The notes: a model not told the origin generated them from the letters alone. Shown: positions 8,704-17,751, counted from the stretch's first letter. The stretch: DNA of 64,000 nucleotides from Hymenobacter cavernae (GCF_014641455.1 NZ_BMHT01000001.1:558001-622000), one strand, 5' to 3'. Translations and numbers: made by a program.

Positions 8704-9345
8704 ATGAAAACCATTCAGATTCTTGCTGCCCTCCTATTTGTAGCCGGTGCTGCTCATGCCCAAGCTCCTGCCCTCACTCCTAATGGTGGCCCTAACGGTG
8801 CACCTAGCTTTGCTGTTCCCGGTTCTTCTTTAGCACCAATTCCGGCAACCCGCCTCGGCTCTGACAACGACTCCTACGTGCAGCAGGTTGGTAGCAACAA
8901 CTACGGCAACGTAAACCAGCTTGGCAGCATTCACACCGCTGACCTGTTACAGAATGGCAATGGCAACGATGGCTTCCAGGTGCAAAAAGGCGTTGGCGCT
9001 GGTGTTGGCGTACGAAACATTGCCTATACCAGCACGACTGGTAATGACAACGTGACTTCGCAGGTTCAGGAAGGCTCCAACAATATTGCCTCTATCACGG
9101 AAGTTGGCTCGAACAACTACGCCATCCAACGTCAGTTCGGCACTGGCCAAGGCAACCACGCCGGCATCGACCAAAGAAGCTCTTCTAACTACGCCATCCA
9201 ACTCCAGGAAGGCAACCTCAACACGGCCGTTACCCTTCAGGGCGGCAGCACGTCGTCGGCTTCGGGTACTACTGGCAACCAGTGGAGCGCTACCATCCAG
9301 CAGGGCAACAGCAACACGGCTTTCGTTACCCAAGACCACAACTAA
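8704..9345 (+). CDS. curlin-repeat amyloid subunit (CsgA/CsgB-like), first copy
   Basis: A 213-residue protein with a signal peptide (cleavage AHA-Q near residue 20). The mature part carries curlin-type repeats with the pattern Q-x-G-x2-N-x5-Q, for example VQQVGSNNYGNVNQLG, QEGSNNIASITEVGSNNYAI and QLQEGNLNTAVTLQGG. These stack as beta-strand/turn units in amyloid fibres exported through CsgG. An unstructured Pro/Gly-rich lead of about 30 residues precedes the repeats, where CsgA has its export signal N22. Ends in IQQGNSNTAFVTQD. Major versus nucleator role cannot be assigned from sequence. Confidence 0.9.
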   Translation: MKTIQILAALLFVAGAAHAQAPALTPNGGPNGAPSFAVPGSSLAPIPATRLGSDNDSYVQQVGSNNYGNVNQLGSIHTADLLQNGNGNDGFQVQKGVGAGVGVRNIAYTSTTGNDNVTSQVQEGSNNIASITEVGSNNYAIQRQFGTGQGNHAGIDQRSSSNYAIQLQEGNLNTAVTLQGGSTSSASGTTGNQWSATIQQGNSNTAFVTQDHN

Positions 9346-9366
9346 GTCGTAAATGCTACACCTAGC

Positions 9367-9429
9367 CTAGCTAAATCAAGCCGGACCTAGCTTCCCGCCG
9401 GAGCACAGGGTCCGGCTTGATTTAGCTAG
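9367..9429 (+). promoter_or_regulatory. 21-bp perfect hairpin between the two curlin genes
   Basis: Arms 9367-9387 and 9409-9429 are perfectly complementary over 21 bases with a 21-base loop, and the arms start and end in CTAG. No U-run follows (the next bases are cgccaag), so it is more likely an mRNA 3'-end stabiliser or partial terminator than a full stop. It sits 21 bp after the first curlin stop and 46 bp before the second start. Confidence 0.6.
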
Positions 9430-9474
9430 CGCCAAGTTGTAACTTGCTCGACACAAACATTTTCCGCTGGCTCC

Positions 9475-10071
9475 ATGAACCTAGCTTTTCTGACAGGCAG
9501 TGTACTCCTCTGGGCTGGCCTGCAAGCGGGCGTAGCGCAGGCACAAGTGCTCGGCCGCAGCGAGGCCAGCACCGCCGAACAGCGCCTGATTGAAGACCTA
9601 GGTCCTGAGCGGGTATCTACCGCCACCCCGCTCAACAGCCTCGATGCCCGTAACCTGGCCGAGCTGACACAATCGGGCACAAGCAATGCCGCCACCATAA
9701 CGCAGAACTACACGGCCGGAAACCAGAACCAAGCGTTTATCTTACAGGTGGGGCAGTACAACTTAGCCGACATTACGCAGACGGGAGCCGGCAACACCAC
9801 TTCTGTTTCGCAGAATGGCAGTTTCAACCAAGCCGAGCTGAACGTTACGGGCACGAACAACGACATCGACGTCATGCAGAATGGGGAGCGGAACAAAGTA
9901 CTGGGCACCGTCAGCGCCAACGACCGCCAGTACCAGGTGACGCAAACCGGCAACGACAATGTGCTTACCCAGCTCGAAACCACGCGCCAATCGCCGCAAG
10001 GTTACAGCATTGAGATGCGCGGACAAGGCATCCGGGTGAGCGTTGAGCAGGGCCGCGTAACAACACCCTAA
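9475..10071 (+). CDS. curlin-repeat amyloid subunit, second copy
   Basis: A 198-residue secreted protein with a signal peptide ending AQAQ near residue 23. Curlin repeats run from about 60 to 170, for example ELTQSGTSNAATITQN, LQVGQYNLADITQTG and SQNGSFNQAELNVTG. The tail (YSIEMRGQGIRVSVEQG) departs from the repeat and may be a surface-attachment or nucleating end as in CsgB, but that is inference. It follows the first curlin gene and is closed by a strong terminator at 10098. Confidence 0.88.
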   Translation: MNLAFLTGSVLLWAGLQAGVAQAQVLGRSEASTAEQRLIEDLGPERVSTATPLNSLDARNLAELTQSGTSNAATITQNYTAGNQNQAFILQVGQYNLADITQTGAGNTTSVSQNGSFNQAELNVTGTNNDIDVMQNGERNKVLGTVSANDRQYQVTQTGNDNVLTQLETTRQSPQGYSIEMRGQGIRVSVEQGRVTTP

Positions 10072-10097
10072 CCTTCACCTCGACCATACCAGCCATG

Positions 10098-10135
10098 AAA
10101 GAAACGGCCACTGTAGTAGTGGCCGTTTCTTTTTT
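10098..10135 (+). terminator. intrinsic terminator after the curlin genes
   Basis: A 13-base stem (gaaacggccacta-type arms) with a short loop followed by a run of six T. It closes the curlin transcription unit, so the CsgH-like gene downstream probably has its own promoter in the AT-rich 10136-10214 stretch. Confidence 0.85.
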
Positions 10136-10214
10136 AAATTATTCTGCGAAATATTTTAAAAATTCTTTTATATTTAAAAACACTTATATTATTTAGATCG
10201 TCTGTTTGTCTTTT

Positions 10215-10589
10215 ATGAACTGTAATCTTCTTTATGCTAGCTTGCTCTCTCTGGCGCCCACTTTAGCGCAGGCACCGGCGCCGTGCGAGGCACACCTAGA
10301 CCTAGGTCGCGAAGGCACGATACTGACCGTGACGGGCCGTTGCCGCAACCTGCTCGCTACGCCCGGCCACTACCGCTACGAGTTGTTGCTGGATCGGCAG
10401 GGCCAGGGCGGCCGCTCTCACAATCAGCAGGGTGGTGCGTTCGATGTGCCGCCCCGGCAGGAAGCTGTATTGGCCCGCCAACAGCTGAATGCGACCCCGA
10501 AAGATGCCCTACGCATCCGGCTGCGCATCCTCAGCCAGGAAGGCCGGCTGCTTGCCCAGGATTCAGTACTGCAATCACCAGAAGGATAA
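10215..10589 (+). CDS. csgH: CsgH-like curli chaperone
   Basis: I use the ATG at 10215; a TTG three codons earlier is less likely. The product has 124 residues and a signal peptide ending AQA near residue 19. The mature part matches the CsgH pattern: an early Cys (CEAHLDLGREGTILTVTGRC), GHYRYELLLDRQGQGGRSHN, then QQGGAFDVPP and a hydrophobic last strand pair (RLRILSQEGRLLAQD). CsgH is a beta-sandwich periplasmic protein that blocks premature curlin fibre growth and is best known from Alphaproteobacteria. Position right after the curlin genes supports the call. Confidence 0.72.
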   Translation: MNCNLLYASLLSLAPTLAQAPAPCEAHLDLGREGTILTVTGRCRNLLATPGHYRYELLLDRQGQGGRSHNQQGGAFDVPPRQEAVLARQQLNATPKDALRIRLRILSQEGRLLAQDSVLQSPEG

Positions 10590-10650
10590 CTTATTAACAC
10601 TCTATTTTCTTATTCCGCTCCTCGCGTTCAGCCTCACCCACCCGATTTCC

Positions 10651-12192
10651 ATGCTTCTCGCTCTACCCCGCACCTTAGCGCGCTTTTCGCTGCTGAAGAC
10701 CACCTGCCTATTGTTCACACTGCTATTTGCCGTTGCTTGTGAAGAAACGACAGTAGAGCCCGCCCAAGTGGGTTCCTTGTCAGGCATCGTGCTGGACGCC
10801 CGTACGAACAAGCCGCTGTCTAATGTTGCCATCAGTACCAACCCGGCGACCAGCTCATACGTCACGGATGCGCAAGGCAAGTTTACCATCTCCGACGCGC
10901 CCATTGGCAAGCTGCTCATTACGGCCAGCAAAGTGGACTACCAGCAAGTTCAGACTAATGTAACGGTGGTGGAAGACACAACCGTGCAGGTGTCGTTGCT
11001 GCTCGAAATGGCCGCCTCGGCCGTAGCGCCTTCAGCACCCGTTAAGCCTGAGCCCACCGACCAGGCTACCGATCAGCCCATTAACGTGATGCTGAAGTGG
11101 CACCCGATCAACTCAATCCGCTCCGATTCGCTGCGCTATGATGTGGAACTGGTAGAAAGCGGATCGACCGGGCGGCGAACCCTGCTAACCAATGCCGCCG
11201 ACACGACCGTACAGACTTCGGGACTGCTCTACAACACCACATACTTCTGGCAAGTCACGGTCCGCAACAAGGCCGGCGTGGCGGTGCGCGGCAGCCTGTG
11301 GTCGTTCCGGACGCGTGCTTTGCCCGATAATCGCTTTTTGTACGTGCGAGCGGTGAACGGCAACACGGACATTTATTCTTCTGATGATCAAGGCAATAAC
11401 ATAGTACGCCTGACCAACTCTGCCTTTGTAGAAACGGCGCCCCAGCTCAGTCCTAACCGCGACCGGGTGGCGTACACGTCCAACGAGCTAGGTCAGTTTC
11501 AGCTTTACACCATGAATCGGGATGGTTCTGATAAGCGCCGCATCTCCTTGTTCTCGGTAGATGGCTACAATAACCCAGGCGTGGGCTACCGCTGGTCGCC
11601 GGACGGCTCGCAGCTGATCTATGCGCACTACAACGTGTTGTACCGCGTCAACCGCGACGGCACGGGCCATGCGGTGCTAGCCACTGCCCCTACCGGCCGC
11701 CACTTCCGGGAGTGCGACTGGACGGCGCAAGGCAACCGGATTCTGGTTCAAACTATTGGCACTGACCCATTTGATTCCGAGGTTTACCTGATGAACGCCG
11801 ATGGCTCGAATCCAACGCTTGTACTCGGCAACCTGCCCGGCCGCCTCGATTCGCCTTCATTCAGTATCGATGGGCGCGATATTCTCTACACCCGCGACCT
11901 AGCTGGTTTTAATGATGCCACGGGCCGACAACTGAACGCTCACGTGCTGATGCTGCGGGCCGATGGCTCGACAATAGATGTCTCGGCCGGCAATTCGGTG
12001 CCGGGCACGCCGAACACCAAGCCCGCAGGCACCAATGATCTGTACCCGCACTACACGCCCGATGGCAGCAAGATCATCTTCGTGAACACCTCCAACGACA
12101 ACCTCAGCCCGCCCGAGGTGTGGGTAATGGATCTGGATGGTCGCAACCGCACCCGGCTGTTTCAGAACGCGACGCTACCCGACTGGAAGTAA
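10651..12192 (+). CDS. lipoprotein with carboxypeptidase-regulatory, FN3-like and beta-propeller domains
   Basis: I start at ATG 10651, which gives a lipobox (LLFAVAC, Cys30) and 513 residues; the frame is open further upstream, but that part overlaps csgH. Domain order: a carboxypeptidase-regulatory-like beta-sandwich (about 40-110, SGIVLDARTNKPLSNVAIST), an FN3-like strand set with GLLYNTTYFWQVTVRN (about 135-225), and a TolB/PD40-type propeller (about 230-510) with repeated units such as APQLSPNRDRVAYTSNELGQ and YRWSPDGSQLIYAHYN. It starts 61 bp after the CsgH-like gene and may be an outer-surface anchor or assembly factor for curli; the role is inferred from position. Confidence 0.85.
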   Translation: MLLALPRTLARFSLLKTTCLLFTLLFAVACEETTVEPAQVGSLSGIVLDARTNKPLSNVAISTNPATSSYVTDAQGKFTISDAPIGKLLITASKVDYQQVQTNVTVVEDTTVQVSLLLEMAASAVAPSAPVKPEPTDQATDQPINVMLKWHPINSIRSDSLRYDVELVESGSTGRRTLLTNAADTTVQTSGLLYNTTYFWQVTVRNKAGVAVRGSLWSFRTRALPDNRFLYVRAVNGNTDIYSSDDQGNNIVRLTNSAFVETAPQLSPNRDRVAYTSNELGQFQLYTMNRDGSDKRRISLFSVDGYNNPGVGYRWSPDGSQLIYAHYNVLYRVNRDGTGHAVLATAPTGRHFRECDWTAQGNRILVQTIGTDPFDSEVYLMNADGSNPTLVLGNLPGRLDSPSFSIDGRDILYTRDLAGFNDATGRQLNAHVLMLRADGSTIDVSAGNSVPGTPNTKPAGTNDLYPHYTPDGSKIIFVNTSNDNLSPPEVWVMDLDGRNRTRLFQNATLPDWK

Positions 12193-12204
12193 GCCCGCCC
12201 GAAC

Positions 12205-14397
12205 CTAGGCCAGCGCACCAACCGGCTCCTGCGGCACCGGCTCTACCCGGAGCATTGCATCGGTCACCCGACCAATATCACTGCTTACCTTCTGAATAAA
12301 GTCCAGTTGCTCGATTAGTTGCCGATCGTCGGCCGTGAGCTGGTCTTTGCGCCGGGCTGGAGCTTCGGCGGGGCCAGCAACATCCAGGAGGCTAGGTTCG
12401 GGCATTGCAGGGTCCAACTTTTTGAGGCTGGCATTCAGCACCGAGAGCGAGCGGCGAACGGCCCGGATGCCTTCGTGGGGCTGTTCGGTGGGCTCTTTCG
12501 CCATCAAGGTGGAGGTGAGCGTCGCAATATTGGAAGACAAAATGTGGTTGAGCACCACAAACTGGTGCACATCTTCGCTGTTGCGCTGCTTACTTTTTGG
12601 CTCCGAAAGCATCCGCTGGAAGGCGGAAGCTAGGTTAGCCGAACTCACAATCACGTCTTTGCGCGTGAGCTTGTACTCGGTCAGGCTAATGGACTTGCCA
12701 GCGAGACCTTCGGCAAGCTTCTGCAAGTAGCTCAGGTTGGCCTTGAGCACATCGCGCATGTAATCGTTGAGCTGCTCAAACTCCCAGCTCGGGAACAGCA
12801 GGTAGCCCGCCAAGAAAGCAATGACGCAACCAATAACCGTGTCTTTGATGCGCTCTTCGGCCACATCCAGGTAGCTCAGCCCCAGGAAGCTTAGCAGGAT
12901 GAGAATGAAAGGCGTCATAAACGTGACGTACACCACGTAATTGCGCCGCTGGAAGCTGTACGACAGCACCATAAAGAACAGCAGAAAGGCGAAGTGCAGA
13001 TCTTTGTTGTCTGTGAGCAGCAGCAAAACAACGGCAATAAAGCCACCGCCCAGTGTACCGATAACGCGCTGATAATTACGTTCTTTTGTAAAGCTAAAGG
13101 CCGGCTTGAGCATGTACACCGTCGTCATCACAATCCAGTAGCTGTGGTTTCCGGCAAACAGCAGCTTGGCTACCAGAAATGCTACCCCGCTGGCCAGCAT
13201 CATCCGGACGGAGTGGCGGAAAACCGACGAGCTGAAGGTTAGGTTGTCGCGCAACACTTTCAGGTCGTAGTCCTGGTGCGACACGAAACGCATGTACTCC
13301 TGCTCGGTGTGGCGGGTGGGCACCGACTCCGACTTGGCATTGAAGTAGTTTAACACGTCATCGAGACGCTGTGTGAGGCTGCGCAGGTTGATGAGGAGCT
13401 TCTTGAGCACCAGGTTGCTGGTGCCTTTTTCCTGCTCCCCTACCGCGTCAATGCGGGCCTTCAGATGTTCCAGACGTTCGGGGAAATTGCTGCGGCTCCG
13501 AAACGAGTGGTTGGCCTGAATGGCAAAGCCGATGTTGTCCAGCTCGGCGGCTATCAGGTCGATGAGGCTAGCTATTTCCTCCAGAATACCGGTGTGGCCA
13601 AACTGCGTCCGGATGGCGGCGTAGTCGTAGTAGGTGGCAGTAATGTGCTCATACAAATCCATCACATCCACGAAGGTGAGCAGCAAACGCCGGCTCGTCG
13701 CGTTGGATTCCTTCACGATCTGACGCGTTTTGAACAGCAGCTCGCGCACGGCGTCCTGCTTTTCGCTTACCGTAACTTGCTGCGCCACAAGCTGACGGTA
13801 ATCCTCATTCAGATCGGTGCGGATGCGGTAGAAGGCAGCTTTGAGCTTGAGGTACCTAGCAATGGCATGAATGCACTCGCCCAGCGCCTGTTGAGCCGGT
13901 CGGTAGGGCCACACCCGAAACAGCACCAGCCCCAGAGCCATATACCACACGCCACCCGCCAGAACCAGGCCGCTGTGCACGAGCACTTCGGCGGGCGTGA
14001 GCGGCTGATCCATCGTCAGAATCATGACCAGCAAGGCCGCCGACCCAAGCGAGGCTGCGCGGTTGCCGTACACGTTGAGCATGGTCATCAGGAAGCTGAG
14101 TGCCAGCACCTCTAGGCCTAGAGTCCAGGCATTGAAGCGGGCAAAGCCCGTGAGCAGAGCAACTAGAAAAACAACCAGGTTGCCGTACAGCATACCCGTG
14201 CGCTTGTGCACGACGGGCCCCGGCGTATCAATGATGCTAATGCAGACCGCCCCGGTCGAGAGCGTGACGCCGGTAGCGAGTTCGCCTAGTTGCGCAAACA
14301 ACAACGCGGGCAGCAGCACAGCCAGCGTGATGCGCACGCCATCAGAGAAATCCTGACTGAAGAGAAAGTACTGAATCGTACGGGTTTGCGAATTCAT
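12205..14397 (-). CDS. FUSC/YccS-family inner-membrane transporter-like protein
   Basis: A 730-residue protein with two blocks of about six hydrophobic helices (about 20-175 and 400-530) joined by a soluble helical region, and a helical C-terminal domain. This matches the FUSC/YccS (fusaric acid resistance-like) architecture of putative efflux or aromatic-acid export proteins. The second membrane block includes SYWIVMTTVYMLKPAFSFTK and ERNYQRVIGTLGGGFIAVVL, the typical FUSC signature. It is convergent with the curli lipoprotein, with 12 bp between the stops and no terminator between them. Substrate is unknown. Confidence 0.88.
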   Translation of the reverse strand: MNSQTRTIQYFLFSQDFSDGVRITLAVLLPALLFAQLGELATGVTLSTGAVCISIIDTPGPVVHKRTGMLYGNLVVFLVALLTGFARFNAWTLGLEVLALSFLMTMLNVYGNRAASLGSAALLVMILTMDQPLTPAEVLVHSGLVLAGGVWYMALGLVLFRVWPYRPAQQALGECIHAIARYLKLKAAFYRIRTDLNEDYRQLVAQQVTVSEKQDAVRELLFKTRQIVKESNATSRRLLLTFVDVMDLYEHITATYYDYAAIRTQFGHTGILEEIASLIDLIAAELDNIGFAIQANHSFRSRSNFPERLEHLKARIDAVGEQEKGTSNLVLKKLLINLRSLTQRLDDVLNYFNAKSESVPTRHTEQEYMRFVSHQDYDLKVLRDNLTFSSSVFRHSVRMMLASGVAFLVAKLLFAGNHSYWIVMTTVYMLKPAFSFTKERNYQRVIGTLGGGFIAVVLLLLTDNKDLHFAFLLFFMVLSYSFQRRNYVVYVTFMTPFILILLSFLGLSYLDVAEERIKDTVIGCVIAFLAGYLLFPSWEFEQLNDYMRDVLKANLSYLQKLAEGLAGKSISLTEYKLTRKDVIVSSANLASAFQRMLSEPKSKQRNSEDVHQFVVLNHILSSNIATLTSTLMAKEPTEQPHEGIRAVRRSLSVLNASLKKLDPAMPEPSLLDVAGPAEAPARRKDQLTADDRQLIEQLDFIQKVSSDIGRVTDAMLRVEPVPQEPVGALA

Positions 14398-14767
14398 CGG
14401 AGCGGTTGACAGGGTTGTGGGGCCGCACCAAACCTAGGTTCTGACGCAGTTCCAGCCTCATGTCTGGGCTTGCTTATGGGGTACTATACGGAAAACAGCG
14501 TGAAGGCTGACAAGCTGATCTGCTTATTCTGGTTCAGCCGTGGCCTGACCTGAGGGCGCCGACTGGTTCTTAATAGCTCGTCGTGGGAATAGTAACCCAG
14601 CCTGTAGCTCACAAAAAAGCCGCTCTTGTCTGGAGCGGCTTTTCTACCAACCTAGCTAAGCTTGCTACGTTTCCATGGGCAAGATAACCTAGGTTTTGCG
14701 GTTTGAAGTGGATAATCGGTACGTTATCCGGAGCCCGGATGATGGATTACATGAAATCCATAACGTG
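14398..14767. other. intergenic stretch between FUSC and bestrophin genes
   Basis: About 370 bp without a convincing gene. It holds an exact -7-like element on the minus strand (TAGGTTTG, 14436-14429), 32 bp upstream of the FUSC start and overlapping a CCTAGG copy, and a terminator hairpin at 14612-14644. Otherwise I see nothing recognisable. Confidence 0.6.
14612..14644. terminator. bidirectional intrinsic terminator
   Basis: Stem agccgctc/gagcggct flanked by A-run and T-run on both sides, so it can act on either strand. It lies downstream of the minus-strand bestrophin gene. Confidence 0.8.
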
Positions 14768-15736
14768 TTAATAAAGAACATCATCCACTGGCTTCAGCGG
14801 TGGCGGCAGCTTCGTTTCGCCCATCATTTCACGCAAGTCAATTTCAATGGAACGGCAAATGGCGGTCATGGGCACGTCGTTCATCTCGTTTTCAAACGGA
14901 TTTTCGCTGAAGTGCCCGACGGCTTCAATCGTGTTGAACACCCAGGCTACCAGCACCGAGAACGGTACCGTGAGCCAGAAGTGACTCGGGCCCATTTTCT
15001 CAAACTCACCGATCAGACCCAACGGCAACAGAAACGAGAAAATCTGGACGAACAGGTAGCTGAAGTAAGCGTACTGGCGTGGGAACGGCGTGTTCTTGAT
15101 TCGCTCGCAGCCGCCTTGCAGGTTATACAGCTCACGTAGCGTGTCGACCATCGTGACGTGCTGGAAGTCGTTGAGCAGGCCGCGCTCTTCCCGCAGCACC
15201 CGCATATCGGCGGCTTGCTGACGCAACAGCTGGGCCGGGGCATTGCGGTAGTGCCGCATCCGCTCCGACTCGTCATGGTCGAGATAGGGCGCCACGGCGG
15301 TGTCCCACAGCTCCGGCTGCCGACGCAGGTGCAGGCACACGGCATTCACCCACGCCACTTGCCGGTACACGAGGCGCTGGTGCCAGTGCGTCAGCTCCTC
15401 GGCGGAGGCACCGGGGGCATTTACGCCCGGCGCATCTACCACGGAGGTCACGTATTCCAGGGCCTGAATGGCCCACGAGCGGCTGTAGTTTACGATACCG
15501 CCCCACAGCTTGCGGCCCTCCCAAAAACGGTCGTAGGACCCGTTATTTTTGAAGCCAATGTAAAAGGCAACGGCCGTACCTAGGGTAGCCACGGGCTGCC
15601 ACGGAATATCCAGGGAACGCAGCTGCAAAGGGCCGTACAAATAACATACTACCGTTGAGTAAACAGTGTATAGAATGACACTCCGCCATGCGAATTTCCA
15701 GATAACGCGCAGGCGCAGATTATTACGAACGTACAT
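14768..15736 (-). CDS. bestrophin-family anion channel-like protein
   Basis: A 322-residue membrane protein. The N-terminal region (VIWKFAWRSVILYTVYSTVV, then LGTAVAFYIGFKNNGSYDRF and WEGRKLWGGIVNYSR) is the signature of the bestrophin/UPF0187 (RFP-TM) family, pentameric anion or sodium channels in bacteria. Four hydrophobic helices are visible at about 15-35, 45-65, 215-235 and 240-260. The end carries the conserved ENPFENEMNDVPMTAICR. Likely a single-gene unit with a terminator downstream. Confidence 0.9.
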   Translation of the reverse strand: MYVRNNLRLRVIWKFAWRSVILYTVYSTVVCYLYGPLQLRSLDIPWQPVATLGTAVAFYIGFKNNGSYDRFWEGRKLWGGIVNYSRSWAIQALEYVTSVVDAPGVNAPGASAEELTHWHQRLVYRQVAWVNAVCLHLRRQPELWDTAVAPYLDHDESERMRHYRNAPAQLLRQQAADMRVLREERGLLNDFQHVTMVDTLRELYNLQGGCERIKNTPFPRQYAYFSYLFVQIFSFLLPLGLIGEFEKMGPSHFWLTVPFSVLVAWVFNTIEAVGHFSENPFENEMNDVPMTAICRSIEIDLREMMGETKLPPPLKPVDDVLY

Positions 15737-15861
15737 AGCAAGGGGATAACTCGACTATTGAGGGCGGCGCTACTGCCTCAGCCCGTTGTGAATAGCGGGA
15801 CCAAGGTAAGAGCGTGACATTAAGATGTTAAAACTACTCTTTTTGCCGCTTATTCTCCGGA

Positions 15862-17721
15862 TCAGCCTTCATTCTCGTCGCTGTGGTCCTCGATGGCAAT
15901 GCCCATCAGCTGCATGAGCTTGCTAGCGTTGAAGCTGCGGCACACGCCCGGCGTGAGGTGGTAGTCGAACCGAATCTCGTCGCCCTCGATGGTACTGTTG
16001 AAGCTGTAGTTCACCACCGAGCCGGGCAGCTCGTCGGCCAAGCTAGCTAGCTCCAGGTCGTGGGTGCTGACGAGGCCGCTGGCTGGGCGTTGGTGCAGCT
16101 GGTGCACTAAGGCGCGGGCGCCACGGTGCCGGTCGCGGGAGTTGGTGCCTTTCAGGATTTCGTCGAGCAGGTAAAACACCGGCTCGCCCGTGGTCGACAG
16201 CTCCAGCAGCAGGCGCAGGCGCTTCAGCTCGGCGTAGAACGACGACGTGCTTTCGGCTAGGTTATCCTGGGTGCGCATGGCGGTGTACACTTGTGCCGGA
16301 CTTACGCGCAACTGGCGGGCGCAGGCCGCGGCGCCCGCCAGCGCCAGCACCATGTTCAGGCCTACCGAACGCAGAAACGTGCTTTTACCCGACATGTTGG
16401 AGCCCGTCACGACGCCGGTGTGCCCCGCCCCCACGGTGCTAAAATCGTTGCGGATGCGCTGGGCGGCAAAGATGAGCGGGTGACCTAGGTCCTGAGCCGT
16501 AAACTCCAGCGTGGCCGCGCTGATTTCGGGCACGGCATAGCTAGTATTCGCAAATTGAAACCCTGCCAAGCTCACCAGCGCTTCCAGCTCGGCCCCGGTT
16601 TCCAGCATGGCATCGAGTTGGCCGCCGAGGCGCCGCTTCCAGCCTTCGAGCCGCCACATGCAGAAGAAGTCCCACAGCAGCAGGTTGTTGGCCAGCACCG
16701 CAATGGCCGGACTTTCGCGCATGGAAAACAGCCCCACAATGCTTGACAGCTGCCCGATGAGCCGGGAAGCCGGCGTACCGTTCTCGGCCGCGTGCAAGCT
16801 GCGGTGCAGGCGCAGCAGCATAGGCGACTGCCAGGTACGCGCCTCAAACAAAGCGAGCTGATCGTGGTAGGCGCGCAGAGCGTCGCGCATAGCCATGCTG
16901 TGCTGGAAGTAGTCGGCCCTGGCTTTTTGAAAACGTGCGTTCAGGCTGCCAAGCACCACCACGGCTATCAGCAGCGGGCCGGCGCCATTGCCGGTCAGCC
17001 ACAGCACCACGGTGGCGACGGCCAGCGGCGGCAGCACAAACAGCAAGGCTTTCAGCCAGCCTTTATCGGCGAAGAAATCGGGCTGCCGCAGCCACGTCGT
17101 GAACTGGCGTGGGTCGGCATCCTGGCGCGGAAAGTGGCGGGCGCGGGCTTGCCATTCCTGCTGCCAACCTAGGTCGGGAGTTAGCTCGGCTACGGCGGCT
17201 TGCCGCTCGCGCACCGTAGCAGCGGGTGCAGGCGCCAGCAGCCAACCCGCGAGCCAGTCGTGGCCCAGCCGGGAGGTGGCGCGGTTCAGCAATTGGAACA
17301 AGGAGTGCGCGCCGAACACATCTAGGTCGGCGGCGTAGGGATGCGCAGCATCGAGGTAGCGCAGGCCCGCATCGAAGGAACCTAGCTTGCCTTGCAGCCG
17401 GGCGGTTTCGTTGTGGTTCAACTCGCCGAGCAGGCGGTGGTGCTCGCGCAGGTAGCCCACGCTGCCGTGCCAGCGCACCAGCAGCAGAAATACCAGGTAG
17501 GCCACGAACAGCAGCGCAAACGCCCCCTGCACTTGCCCCAGACTAAACAAGTAATACACGCCAAAAGCGCTCAGCCCAAACGCCACCACCCGCAGCCACG
17601 CCACTGCCTGATGCCGGGCGGCGTAGTGCTGCTCGCGCGCGGCGTGCACGGCTTGGTTTTCCAGGAATACGTCGGCGGGCGGTACGGTGAGGGGGCGAAA
17701 GTCAGTGGCAGGCACGGGCAC
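15862..17721 (-). CDS. membrane-anchored MutS-like ATPase
   Basis: A 619-residue protein. It has a MutS ATPase domain in its C-terminal third: Walker A TGSNMSGKST, conserved STSSFYAELKRL, Walker B region YLLDEILKGTNSRDR and STHDLELASL. A MutS core-like segment (SLFQLLNRATSRLGHDWLAG) precedes it. It lacks the mismatch-binding N-terminal domain; instead there are two hydrophobic hairpins at about 42-84 and 226-258 suggesting four membrane helices. Such proteins are common in Bacteroidota and labelled MutS-related, but a classical mismatch-repair role is doubtful. The lipoprotein gene upstream on the same strand is 30 bp away. Confidence 0.85.
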   Translation of the reverse strand: MPVPATDFRPLTVPPADVFLENQAVHAAREQHYAARHQAVAWLRVVAFGLSAFGVYYLFSLGQVQGAFALLFVAYLVFLLLVRWHGSVGYLREHHRLLGELNHNETARLQGKLGSFDAGLRYLDAAHPYAADLDVFGAHSLFQLLNRATSRLGHDWLAGWLLAPAPAATVRERQAAVAELTPDLGWQQEWQARARHFPRQDADPRQFTTWLRQPDFFADKGWLKALLFVLPPLAVATVVLWLTGNGAGPLLIAVVVLGSLNARFQKARADYFQHSMAMRDALRAYHDQLALFEARTWQSPMLLRLHRSLHAAENGTPASRLIGQLSSIVGLFSMRESPAIAVLANNLLLWDFFCMWRLEGWKRRLGGQLDAMLETGAELEALVSLAGFQFANTSYAVPEISAATLEFTAQDLGHPLIFAAQRIRNDFSTVGAGHTGVVTGSNMSGKSTFLRSVGLNMVLALAGAAACARQLRVSPAQVYTAMRTQDNLAESTSSFYAELKRLRLLLELSTTGEPVFYLLDEILKGTNSRDRHRGARALVHQLHQRPASGLVSTHDLELASLADELPGSVVNYSFNSTIEGDEIRFDYHLTPGVCRSFNASKLMQLMGIAIEDHSDENEG

Positions 17722-17751
17722 GAAAGGAAAGTTTCCGCTAAAGATACACGG

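Noticed and set aside
13465..14115. 216-residue plus-strand open frame opposite the FUSC gene
   Set aside because: No recognisable domain and antisense to a well-supported membrane protein.
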